Assembly (NCBI GenBank): GCA_027488715.1
Contig: JAIYBD010000197.1
Span: forward strand, 1-6,482
Direction of reading: 5' to 3'
From: Bacteroidota bacterium
GTDB lineage: Bacteria; Bacteroidota; Bacteroidia; UBA7662; CANHCV01
DNA: 6,482 nucleotides
Made by a program: the position numbers and the translations under genes. Under the pieces are notes generated by a model. The model saw only the letters and a program-made list of their open reading frames with translations. It was not told the origin of the DNA and ran no database searches. Every line of letters starts with the position of its first letter. The first letter of the stretch is position 1. Shown in pieces: positions 1 through 6,482 of this stretch.

Positions 1-742
1 ATTGCAACCCCTTCCAATGCAATTCGGCTTTGATTAAATCTTCCGGAGTATCAATAGCGATAGAAAAGGTATTTTGGGGCGTGGCAACTCCGATCGACAA
101 TCCATGTTCCAACCAACGCAATTGTTCAAGTTTTTCCGCTTCTTCCAAACGAGACGGTTGCAAGTTTGATAATCGGTCGAATAAATAGGGTTTAAATCCG
201 TAAATACCCAAGTGTTTCCATGCAACGTTTTTTCCTGGAATTTCACCGTCTCGGTAGCATGGAATAGGTGATCTCGAAAAGTACAATGCACGATGACTTC
301 GATCAAAAACTACCTTTACTGAATTTGGATTTCGATATACATCTTCCTCATGAATCGCTTCTGAAGCTGTTACAATATCAAAAGGATCGTTTTGTAACAT
401 TTGAACCACATGACTTAAAATATCGTAGGAAAGAAACGGCTCATCTCCTTGAACATTCACGATAGCTTGATCTTGAAGCCCATGAGCTTGAACAACCTCC
501 GCCATTCGATCAGTCCCATTTTGGTGACTTTCTAACGTCATCATTGCCTCACCCCCACTCGACTCCACAAGTTTCTGAATTTCGAGATGGTCCGTTGCGA
601 TGATGACCCTTGAAAACAGCTGACTTTGCTCAACATTTTTCATGACTCTAACAATCATGGGAATACCTCCTATGTTTAGGAGAGGCTTCCCGGGCAAACG
701 GGTACTCGCAAATCGAGCGGGGATGATGGCAATGGGCTTCAT
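1..742 (-). CDS. kdsB: 3-deoxy-manno-octulosonate cytidylyltransferase (CMP-Kdo synthetase), 3' end just cut off
   Basis: Cytosolic enzyme that activates Kdo with CTP to give CMP-Kdo and pyrophosphate, supplying the sugar that links lipid A to the LPS core. The frame opens with ATG at 742-740 and runs without a stop to the left edge, giving 247 residues. E. coli KdsB has 248, so only the last residue or few are missing. Visible family motifs are the nucleotide-binding PARFASTRLPGKPL (residues 8-21), ATDH (49-52), HQNGTDRMAEV (73-83), the metal/nucleotide-binding VNVQGDEP (95-102), LYFSRSPIP (153-161), HLGIYG (177-182), LEQLRWLE (205-212) and IDTPEDL (230-236). No frameshift or missing core residue was found. 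Its start codon shares one base with the stop of the upstream lipoprotein gene (TAATG), so it is probably co-transcribed and translationally coupled to the receptor genes. The identification is secure; the operon role is inference. Confidence 0.96.
   Translation of the reverse strand, partial: MKPIAIIPARFASTRLPGKPLLNIGGIPMIVRVMKNVEQSQLFSRVIIATDHLEIQKLVESSGGEAMMTLESHQNGTDRMAEVVQAHGLQDQAIVNVQGDEPFLSYDILSHVVQMLQNDPFDIVTASEAIHEEDVYRNPNSVKVVFDRSHRALYFSRSPIPCYRDGEIPGKNVAWKHLGIYGFKPYLFDRLSNLQPSRLEEAEKLEQLRWLEHGLSIGVATPQNTFSIAIDTPEDLIKAELHWKGLQ
742..742 (-). other. TAATG stop/start overlap between lipoprotein gene and kdsB
   Basis: On the minus strand the bases at 744-740 read TAATG. The TAA stop of the lipoprotein gene and the ATG of kdsB share the A at 742. 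Such a junction usually means that a terminating ribosome restarts on the next gene, and no separate ribosome binding site for kdsB is apparent. It fixes the kdsB start, because the PARFASTRLPGKPL motif begins only seven residues later, as expected for the family. Confidence 0.85.
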
Positions 743-1299
743 TATTCAATAATTAGAGGAAAGGTAACATCAACATCGGTTTCTCCTGCATTGATATTTC
801 CCGGAGATGTTGCCTTTGAACGAGGTTGATGCTTCAAAATTACTTGAAGAGTTCCGTTGATTCCACTGGAAGGCGTATTCCATTCTGTGTTTAATCCAAT
901 CGGATTTCCTTTATCGTCCTTATCGGTTGAAGTAACCGTAAATCCGGTGATGTTGGAGAGATAAAAAAATTGGTGCTCGTCACCCTCTTTAATAATTTCA
1001 GGAGTCATGTCCTCAATTGGAGTTTTTGATTCATCAAATAGTTGAAGGCCAACTACATATTTGCGCCCTTTTTCTAAATGAATCGTGTCAAAACGAGTCG
1101 GATTATTCCCTCCCGGTCCATCGGGATCCGAAAATTCAAACGTATCGATGGTTGAAACACCCGATGTCATGTCAACGGCAATAAATCGAAGGGTAGTAAT
1201 GTTTTCTTGTTCATGTTTTTTTCCGTCTAATATTCTTTCACAGCTTGAAAGTGAAATAATGAGGAATAAAACGAAGTTGATCAAAGCAAAATTTTTCAT
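742..1299 (-). CDS. Lipoprotein partner of a TonB-dependent receptor, function unknown
   Basis: A 185-residue predicted lipoprotein. The N-terminus has a short basic start, a hydrophobic stretch (about residues 4-17) and a lipobox LSSC with the acylated Cys at 20. The mature part looks like a compact all-beta domain. Its distinctive segments are DPDGPGG (58-64), EGDEHQFFY (105-113), an acidic DKDDKGNPIGL stretch (125-135) that could bind a cation, LKHQPRSK (155-162) and GETDVDVTF (172-180). From memory, similar lipoproteins sharing the DPDGPGG, EGDEHQFF, KGNPIGL and LKHQP pattern are common in Bacteroidota beside TonB-dependent receptors, mostly annotated as hypothetical; I cannot confirm this by search. 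The start ATG (1299-1297) overlaps the receptor's TGA by four bases (ATGA), so the two are probably coupled and work together. A surface or periplasmic ligand-binding role with the receptor is inferred. It is not a SusD homologue: it is far too short and lacks helical repeats. Confidence 0.85.
   Translation of the reverse strand: MKNFALINFVLFLIISLSSCERILDGKKHEQENITTLRFIAVDMTSGVSTIDTFEFSDPDGPGGNNPTRFDTIHLEKGRKYVVGLQLFDESKTPIEDMTPEIIKEGDEHQFFYLSNITGFTVTSTDKDDKGNPIGLNTEWNTPSSGINGTLQVILKHQPRSKATSPGNINAGETDVDVTFPLIIE
1296..1299 (-). other. ATGA overlap between receptor and lipoprotein genes
   Basis: On the minus strand bases 1299-1296 read ATGA. The ATG begins the lipoprotein and the TGA (1298-1296) ends the receptor. 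A four-base overlap of this type is a classic sign of translational coupling within one operon and supports a shared function and near-fixed expression ratio for the two proteins. Confidence 0.88.
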
Positions 1300-3530
1300 T
1301 GAATGAATTTTTTTAGGTTAATTGAAATGTTTCTACCTGGCGACAAAGCAAAATAACGAAGTCGATCCAGGTAATTAAAATAATTTTGATTGAGCGCATT
1401 ATTAATTTGAAAAGAGCCGCTCCACTCTTTCCAAAAAAAAGTAGTTCCTAAATCCACTAACGTATAACCTTCAGGAATTCTTCCTATTTCAAGTTCACGA
1501 GGCGCCCAAAAAGGAAAGGACGTGTATTGAGTCGTTAAATACGGTTTAATCCTCAACGACTTCCATTCTTTTTGATAGGAGAAATGACACTGAACATTCA
1601 TGGGAGGAACCCCAAATAAATTCGAACGCTCATCCCATTTCCGAATTCTGGTGATTGACGTTTTTAGCAAAACATCAAAATTCGAGACCAAAAAGTCTGA
1701 CCTCAACATCGAAAACTCCTGCACCCACGATATCACATTTGAACTGCTGAAATGAAACACGGGAAATGCGCCACGAACGGAAAGTGAATACGATCCTGTT
1801 GGTTCTAAATTAATGAAATGAAAGGCGGTTTTAACATGGGAAAAAGATCGAATCGAAACTTTTCCCATTTCCTTTTTCAAAAGTCCTTCCGCAAAATAAG
1901 CCACTTCAGGTTTAAGATTTACATTCCCAAGTTCGATGGAAGCTGTCCCATGATGAAGGCCATTGGAAAATAACTCATTCATTCCCGGAAATCGCCAATT
2001 TCTGCCTAAGGAAACGATTAAATCTGTTTTTCTCCAGGTCTCATTCTTCATATTCAAACCAAATCCCCAACCAAAGGCTTGTCTGTTTCCTTGTTCACCA
2101 AGATTGGTTAAAATGGAACGGTAATCGTGGTATTCCGATCGAACCAACAACGTTTTTCGCCACAAGGCTCCGAGGAAGATTCGTTCACCCGACATTCCAA
2201 GGATGTTTCCGGTGTACTTCGGTACAAAATACTTGCCGCCATAATCTTGGTGAATATTTCGACCATCCCATCTCAAAGTCCAATGGTGCCATTTCTTCAA
2301 TCGGTCGAAAGCAACACTATTCACGGCCAATCCAAATTCATTTTGAGGATTTTCCCTTAATACACCAAACGAATTGTGTTTGTCGTATTCCGAACGGTAA
2401 TTGTACTGACGAGAGATTGTAAGTTGAAAACGCGGATTTTTCCACTGTCCAAACAGCCATTGATGTTGAGCGTTTTGGCGTGGACGATCGATGGAATAGG
2501 AAAAGATTTCATCCTGAGGAATGGAATTCGAATCGATTATCCTACGTAAATCGGATAGATTTCCGATGTGAGACCACGATAGAATTCCGGTTTGAGTAGA
2601 AAAGATTTGAAAATTTACAAAAACAGAGTTTTTACCTGAAAATTCTTTCAAATAGGAAAAACTACCGCCATTTTCTTGCACTCCGGTATTCCTTAAAACA
2701 TAGGAAGGTGTGGTAAAATCTCCCAGTTTTTTGAAATTTCCTTGCAAAGAGAATTGCCCAAATTGGGTAGAAAACGGAACATGCACGCCTAAATTCCCAC
2801 CCCGTCCCTGGGACTGACCTTGCACATACCACCATGGTTTGGAATTCTCTTTAGGTTGGGTAACCGTAGCATGGATCATCCCTCCTACTCCATCGGTTCC
2901 ATACCAAAGGGCTTTGGATCCCAATAAAATTTCCATGGATTGTTGGTTGAGCGGATCGGTTTCCCAGGCGTGTTCATTTCCCCAAGACTGAGTTTCCATT
3001 CGAATTCCGTTTTGAACGAAGATCACTCGGTTGCCTGTAAGGCCTAGTAAAATGGGTTTTTCAATGTTTGCGCCGGTTTTCAAGGTAGATGCTCCTGCAT
3101 TTTCCTGGATCATTTGCGCAAAATTCTTTCCCAAATTCCCTGGGTCTTTTCCGGGCATGAATTCATTTCGTTGAATCCAATTTCGTTTCATGAAAACAAT
3201 TTCCGTAGCTCTTAATTCAAGGGCATGATGTTCCAAGAAGAAAAATAGAGTATCATGAAGTTCGAATACGACTTCCATTTTGCTTTCACATCCAAGATGC
3301 GAAATCTGCAAAGTATCACCTTGGCAAATCAGAGGTAGTTTAGTTTGGCCCTGGTTTTGGGTCATGTAAACTTGGTTTTTGTGACGGATAATTCCCTTCT
3401 TCAAAGGTTCTTGGTTATGTTGGTCGAGAACCATAACAACCACATTGTTTTTACAAAGCGGTTGAATTTGACTATTTGAGAAAAAAGGAAAAAGCAGCAA
3501 CAATCCCCAAAAAATAAGGTTGTTTTTCAT
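1296..3530 (-). CDS. TonB-dependent outer-membrane receptor, metal or metal-complex uptake suspected
   Basis: A complete 744-residue TonB-dependent receptor, an outer-membrane beta-barrel that imports a scarce ligand using energy from TonB-ExbB-ExbD. A signal peptide (residues 1-20, cleavage near SNS|Q) is followed by a short carboxypeptidase-regulatory-like beta domain (about 27-105). This domain is typical of Bacteroidota receptors but diverged and carries three Cys (26, 69, 81). The plug spans about 107-222, with LLGLTGNRVIFVQNGIRMET (161-180), the segment WGNEHAWETDPLNQQSMEIL (183-202) and GTDGVGGMIHATV (211-223). The rest is a barrel rich in alternating aromatic strands. It ends with a typical last portion: YTLVDLGTTFF, then INNALNQNYFNYLDRLRY, then SPGRNISINLKKF near the C-terminus. 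Plugs with a GNRV...NNGIR...WG.EHA.EIDP pattern occur, as I recall, in a receptor group found with His-rich small proteins. The start lies 16 bases after the His/Cys-rich gene, with no clear Shine-Dalgarno. The receptor call is firm; the substrate is inferred from neighbours only. Confidence 0.94.
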   Translation of the reverse strand: MKNNLIFWGLLLLFPFFSNSQIQPLCKNNVVVMVLDQHNQEPLKKGIIRHKNQVYMTQNQGQTKLPLICQGDTLQISHLGCESKMEVVFELHDTLFFFLEHHALELRATEIVFMKRNWIQRNEFMPGKDPGNLGKNFAQMIQENAGASTLKTGANIEKPILLGLTGNRVIFVQNGIRMETQSWGNEHAWETDPLNQQSMEILLGSKALWYGTDGVGGMIHATVTQPKENSKPWWYVQGQSQGRGGNLGVHVPFSTQFGQFSLQGNFKKLGDFTTPSYVLRNTGVQENGGSFSYLKEFSGKNSVFVNFQIFSTQTGILSWSHIGNLSDLRRIIDSNSIPQDEIFSYSIDRPRQNAQHQWLFGQWKNPRFQLTISRQYNYRSEYDKHNSFGVLRENPQNEFGLAVNSVAFDRLKKWHHWTLRWDGRNIHQDYGGKYFVPKYTGNILGMSGERIFLGALWRKTLLVRSEYHDYRSILTNLGEQGNRQAFGWGFGLNMKNETWRKTDLIVSLGRNWRFPGMNELFSNGLHHGTASIELGNVNLKPEVAYFAEGLLKKEMGKVSIRSFSHVKTAFHFINLEPTGSYSLSVRGAFPVFHFSSSNVISWVQEFSMLRSDFLVSNFDVLLKTSITRIRKWDERSNLFGVPPMNVQCHFSYQKEWKSLRIKPYLTTQYTSFPFWAPRELEIGRIPEGYTLVDLGTTFFWKEWSGSFQINNALNQNYFNYLDRLRYFALSPGRNISINLKKFIQ

Positions 3531-3546
3531 TGAGAGGATTTAGGAA

Positions 3547-3963
3547 CTAACAAAAGCGGTGATTGAGCCTGTTAGGTGGTCCTCTGCTGGATGGTTGGTA
3601 ATGAAATGAAGAAATGGAATTTTTAGAAGGAAATGGATTGCAATCCGAATAAAAAACCGTGGGTATAAAATGGATGAAAACACTTGGGATAGAAATGCTC
3701 CAAGCGTGGTTTTTATGGAATTGGAAGTCGATTTTGCAATGGATCTTTTGAGGCAAAAGATGCTGCTTGTGTTCGCAATGCTGGATTTTAGAGAAAGGGT
3801 GAAAGATGGAGATGTGGCAAGAATCGGTATTTGTTGAATGTTGATCGCTACAAAACTCTTGTTCATGGTGGTGTGAATTTTCGACTAAAACAGGAAGCCA
3901 CCCCCAACTTAAGAAAAGGAGAGCTAGGAAAAATGATGTTCCTGATTTTAAAAATGCATTCAC
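3547..3963 (-). CDS. His/Cys-rich exported small protein, putative metal-binding accessory of the receptor
   Basis: A 138-residue protein read from GTG at 3963-3961 to TAG at 3549-3547. It opens with a hydrophobic segment (FFLALLFLSWGWLPVLV, residues 11-27), a signal peptide or membrane anchor. This is followed at once by a metal-ligand-rich region: HHH (31-33), C38, H42, CHISIFH (49-55), HCEHKQH (62-68) and HC (75-76). In total there are 15 His and 6 Cys. Near the end is SSRGPP (125-130). From memory, small His/Cys-rich proteins with a CHISIYH...CEH...H pattern and an RxPP tail precede TonB receptors in many Bacteroidota, and the tail resembles that of DUF2946-type proteins; neither was checked. 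The frame extends upstream to a TTG at 4023, but that extension would translate the preceding gene's terminator hairpin, so I chose GTG. No in-frame ATG exists near the hydrophobic segment. Binding or sensing zinc, copper or a similar metal outside the cytoplasm is inferred. Confidence 0.72.
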   Translation of the reverse strand: MNAFLKSGTSFFLALLFLSWGWLPVLVENSHHHEQEFCSDQHSTNTDSCHISIFHPFSKIQHCEHKQHLLPQKIHCKIDFQFHKNHAWSISIPSVFIHFIPTVFYSDCNPFPSKNSISSFHYQPSSRGPPNRLNHRFC

Positions 3964-3967
3964 TGAA

Positions 3968-3975
3968 CAAAAATA
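3968..3975 (-). promoter_or_regulatory. Possible Bacteroidota -7 promoter element for the receptor operon
   Basis: On the minus strand bases 3975-3968 read TATTTTTG, an exact match to the Bacteroidota -7 consensus TAnnTTTG. It lies after the upstream gene's terminator and four bases before the chosen GTG, where the operon would need a promoter. If used, the transcript would begin at or very near the GTG and be leaderless or nearly so. No convincing TTTG -33 element is visible at the usual distance, since that space is filled by the terminator hairpin. The match also falls within a T-rich tract where chance hits are likely, so it remains tentative. Confidence 0.3.
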
Positions 3976-4003
3976 ACAAAAAAGCCATCCCGAAGGATGG
4001 CTT
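3971..4003 (-). terminator. Rho-independent terminator with UUCG tetraloop, after the T9SS surface-protein gene
   Basis: On the minus strand a nine-base-pair stem (4003-3995 pairing with 3990-3982, core GCCATCC/GGATGGC) encloses the loop TTCG. The loop is closed by a C-G pair, the exceptionally stable C(UUCG)G tetraloop. The hairpin is followed by a T run and then TTATTTTTG. It lies about 46 bases after the TAA of the surface-protein gene. On the plus strand the A tract precedes the hairpin and no T tract follows, so it acts in the minus direction only. It separates the surface-protein gene from the receptor operon. Confidence 0.9.
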
Positions 4004-4049
4004 GGTGCAAACAAACTCTTCAAAAGGAAGAGAACGAGTGTTCCTTGAA

Positions 4050-6482
4050 TTAAGGATTTGATTTTACCACACGAATCTGCTGAGTGGTTTGATTTTGAGT
4101 AATCGAGATGAAATAAATTCCATCGGGAAGATTGGATAAATCAATCTCTGAGTTGGAGTTTCCGTTGAAACTGAATTTGTTCATTACTTTTCCAAGAGCA
4201 TTCACAATTTCAACTTCAGCGTTCTCAACACCTTGAAGGTTTATCTTGCCGGTTGTTGGGTTCGGGAAAGTAGAAACTTGCAATGCATTGTATTGAACGG
4301 CAACGGTTTTGCTGTACTCGGTTGTTCCATCGAAATCAACCGATTTGATACGGTAGAAGGTGGTTGCTGGAATGTTCTGAGCATCACGGAAAGAGTAGTT
4401 TTGAAGGGTATTGGAATTTCCAACCGCTGCCACTTGTCCGATTTTCTCAAACTTTTTGCCGTCCAAAGAACGCTCGATTTCGAAACGATCGGTTCCTTTT
4501 TCAGTCGCTGTTGACCAAGTTACCAAGGTTGACTCATTCACCTTTTTAGCGGCTACTTGAACCCAGGTAACAGGAAGAGCGCCGTTGCCGCTACCTACTC
4601 CGAATGGTGAGAAGGTACCCATGTAGTTGGTGTAAGAAATGGAGAAAGGACCTGTTCCAGTAGCCGATTTAGAACCGGAGCTAAGTTTTTCCCAGGTATT
4701 GTTGGCCGAATTACAGTGCGAAGCGTAGCAAAGGTTTCTGTTGAACAAATTCAACTCGTCTGTTCCAGTCCATTCGAAAGTTAAGTCAACTCCGTTTACG
4801 TTTGGACTTGATTTGGTGATGTGCCAGGTGCGATTAACCGATTCTTGAGTAATTACATTTCCTCCATTGCAAGAAGTGGTAATTTGATCTTCAACGCGAG
4901 CACCCATGATTCCTCCGTCGTTGTTTTTAACCGTAGTTGGATTGTAAGAAGCATTACCAATTTTAAAGGTGAACGATTCATTGGAATTGAAATCTTTGGT
5001 TACCTGACCTGTACCGTTGGTTCGTAGATAAGAGTTTGAGTTTCCGCCATTCAAAACGGCATTTTTCTCGAAGGTAGCATTTTGATTTCCCAATTCTACT
5101 TTTCCATTATTCAGTTCAAGACTGTTGTGAATTCGAACAGATTTGTTCAATTTCAAACCATTAGCACGATTTAGTTTCAATGTACCAATGGAATTGATGG
5201 CATCTGCAAAATTGATTTCAACTTGATTGCCATTTCCTTCGATTTCGATGGTTGACAAAGCTGTGGTTTTTACATAACCATTTCCGGAGATATTTCCTTT
5301 AACTTTTAATACGTGCTGATTAACAAAAAAGGTATCTTGAATATCCAAATTTTGAATGCTCACATTACCTGTTAAATTGGGCTTTCGAAGTGTGCCACTA
5401 GGAATTTCAATATCTTCAATAGAATCGGGAATACCACCGCACCAGTTGCGCGCATCAAACCAATTGTTGTCAAAATCGCCAGTCCAATTCTTGTTTTTTA
5501 CATTAACCGGGAAGTTAGGAGTGAAAATAGAAGCACAAACTCCATTTTTCACTTCAGCACGGAATTGACGTTGGGTTGTTAAATTCGAGAACGAAATGGT
5601 ATTCGTTGTATTGGTTACATCGTTCCACACGTTTCCATCGGTACTCCATTGCCATTTTTGAACAGCTCCGGTTTGATTAGAAACCTGCAATACACCAGCA
5701 TTGATTCCGCGACATACAATTTGATTTCCGGAAACAGAACCTGATTGAGTAGGTTGATCAACTTGAACGGCTACGGATTGGGTGGAACTACATCCAAAGA
5801 TATTGGTAGCGGTAAGGGTTAAGTTTGCAGTTTGATTGGGAGAATAATTCGAGATGTTTGCTTGGTTACCTACATTAGAATTGTTTTGATCATCCCAAGA
5901 AAAAGTTGGAGCATGGTTTTTTGTTCCCGAAACCAACACGTTATCGATGGCCCAATATCTTTCAGCACCTGTTGTAACGAAATTGAATCGAACAAATACA
6001 GTGCTTTGATTTAGAAAACCAGCAGGAATGGAAATCGTAGCACTTGAGAAATTAGTTCTAGAACCAATATCCGATGAATAGTTTTGAAGTGAAGTCCAAG
6101 ATGTTCCATTGGTTGAAATTGAAACATTGGCAATACTGCTGCCATTATAGTTATAGTAATGGAAAAACTCTAAGTTTGCGCTGGAAAAACCGATGGTGGA
6201 AAAAGAGGGAGAAATGATGGATACGTTGGTTGCTCCACTATGATTTTCGGAATTTGCAAAGACAAAACGCGAATTATCATTGCTGATGTAATCATTGCCG
6301 CCGTAGTTGTATGTGCTAACACGGTAGGTAAAGTTTGTTCCGTTCCTGGAACTAGAGGTTCCTCCTGTCGATCCGTTGATTAAGGTCCAATTGGACTGAT
6401 TCGATTCAAATCCGTGGATGAATGCAGTGTCAAATCGGGCAGTTGTTGATGCGCCAGCGTTCAACTGAACAGAAGAGCCACG
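4050..6482 (-). CDS. Large secreted multidomain protein with T9SS C-terminal sorting domain, 5' end outside window
   Basis: The last 810 residues of a larger secreted protein are visible; residues are numbered from the codon at 6482. The frame stays open to the right edge, so the in-frame TTG at 6464 is not a credible start. Domains in order are: a jelly-roll or MAM/choice-of-anchor-J-like module (about 17-184, ending in the typical WAIDNVLVSG); a PKD/Ig-like module (about 187-242); a second Ig-like module (about 244-328); the WTGDFDNNWFDARNWCGGIP signature (332-351), common in Bacteroidota surface proteins; an Asn-rich, beta-helix-like stretch (about 355-505); an Fn3-like module (about 636-728); and a type A T9SS sorting domain (about 732-810) with STFPNPTTGKINL, LSNLPDGIYFISI and QQIRVVKSNP. 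In this family the last domain directs export through the outer membrane and is usually removed on attachment to the surface. No catalytic motif is visible, so an adhesin or other surface role is more likely than an enzyme, though an enzyme domain could lie upstream. Confidence 0.9.
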   Translation of the reverse strand, partial: RGSSVQLNAGASTTARFDTAFIHGFESNQSNWTLINGSTGGTSSSRNGTNFTYRVSTYNYGGNDYISNDNSRFVFANSENHSGATNVSIISPSFSTIGFSSANLEFFHYYNYNGSSIANVSISTNGTSWTSLQNYSSDIGSRTNFSSATISIPAGFLNQSTVFVRFNFVTTGAERYWAIDNVLVSGTKNHAPTFSWDDQNNSNVGNQANISNYSPNQTANLTLTATNIFGCSSTQSVAVQVDQPTQSGSVSGNQIVCRGINAGVLQVSNQTGAVQKWQWSTDGNVWNDVTNTTNTISFSNLTTQRQFRAEVKNGVCASIFTPNFPVNVKNKNWTGDFDNNWFDARNWCGGIPDSIEDIEIPSGTLRKPNLTGNVSIQNLDIQDTFFVNQHVLKVKGNISGNGYVKTTALSTIEIEGNGNQVEINFADAINSIGTLKLNRANGLKLNKSVRIHNSLELNNGKVELGNQNATFEKNAVLNGGNSNSYLRTNGTGQVTKDFNSNESFTFKIGNASYNPTTVKNNDGGIMGARVEDQITTSCNGGNVITQESVNRTWHITKSSPNVNGVDLTFEWTGTDELNLFNRNLCYASHCNSANNTWEKLSSGSKSATGTGPFSISYTNYMGTFSPFGVGSGNGALPVTWVQVAAKKVNESTLVTWSTATEKGTDRFEIERSLDGKKFEKIGQVAAVGNSNTLQNYSFRDAQNIPATTFYRIKSVDFDGTTEYSKTVAVQYNALQVSTFPNPTTGKINLQGVENAEVEIVNALGKVMNKFSFNGNSNSEIDLSNLPDGIYFISITQNQTTQQIRVVKSNP

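Noticed and set aside
34..306. Open frame of 90 codons on the minus strand at the left edge
   Set aside because: It lies wholly inside kdsB in another frame, and kdsB is unambiguous there through its motifs and full family length.
2127..2360. Plus-strand open frame inside the receptor gene
   Set aside because: Antisense shadow of the barrel coding region with no motifs. The same applies to the short plus-strand frames at 268-465, 1085-1306, 4233-4514, 4821-5027, 5356-5568 and 5832-6014.
742..3530. SusC/SusD glycan-utilisation pair
   Set aside because: The receptor, at 744 residues, is shorter than typical SusC proteins. The lipoprotein, at 185 residues, is far too small for SusD and appears all-beta, and no glycoside hydrolase is nearby.
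3531..3546. Promoter or regulatory site between the His/Cys-rich gene and the receptor
   Set aside because: The gap is only 16 bases with no -7 or -33 match, so the receptor is best seen as read from the upstream transcript.
3540..3866. Open frame of 108 codons on the minus strand in another frame
   Set aside because: It overlaps almost all of the His/Cys-rich gene. Its product has low-complexity Ser/Ile/Phe composition and no recognisable start context, whereas the other frame has a signal/anchor segment and ordered His/Cys motifs.
3831..4061. Plus-strand open frame of 76 codons across the intergenic gap
   Set aside because: It runs antisense through the terminator hairpin and the His/Cys-rich gene, has no start signals, and its Lys/Asn-rich product shows no domain.
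6462..6464. TTG at 6464 as the start of the T9SS protein
   Set aside because: The frame is open to the window edge (RGSSVQ precedes it) and no signal peptide follows the TTG, although a T9SS cargo needs one. The gene therefore begins outside the window.

Overview
The window reads as Bacteroidota chromosome, probably a Flavobacteriia-like lineage. The right-hand gene ends in a type IX secretion (T9SS) C-terminal sorting domain, which is confined largely to this phylum. The TonB-dependent receptor has an N-terminal carboxypeptidase-regulatory-like domain before its plug, and the base composition is moderately AT-rich. A kdsB gene shows a Gram-negative cell that makes Kdo-containing lipopolysaccharide. 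No gene start shows a clear Shine-Dalgarno sequence, as expected in this phylum.

All five genes lie on the minus strand, so the window is read from right to left. At the right (6482-4050) is the 3' part of a large secreted, cell-surface-type T9SS protein that starts outside the window. It is followed by a strong rho-independent terminator with a UUCG tetraloop (3982-4003). Immediately beyond lies a compact gene set: a 138-residue His/Cys-rich exported protein (3963-3547), a 744-residue TonB-dependent outer-membrane receptor (3530-1296) and a 185-residue lipoprotein (1299-742). The last gene, kdsB (742-1), is complete apart from its last residue or residues and stop codon, which are off the left edge.

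The four genes from the His/Cys-rich protein to kdsB look like one operon. The first gap is 16 bases, the receptor and lipoprotein overlap as ATGA, and the lipoprotein and kdsB overlap as TAATG. My inference is that the first three form an outer-membrane uptake system: the receptor is the channel, the lipoprotein a surface or periplasmic partner, and the His/Cys-rich protein a metal-binding or metal-sensing accessory. The abundance of His and Cys points to a transition metal or a metal complex, but the substrate cannot be read from the sequence. Why kdsB is coupled to this set is unclear; it may simply share the transcript.

No RNA genes, insertion sequences, CRISPR arrays or long repeats were seen. 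The only non-coding stretches are 16 bases (3531-3546) and about 86 bases (3964-4049).
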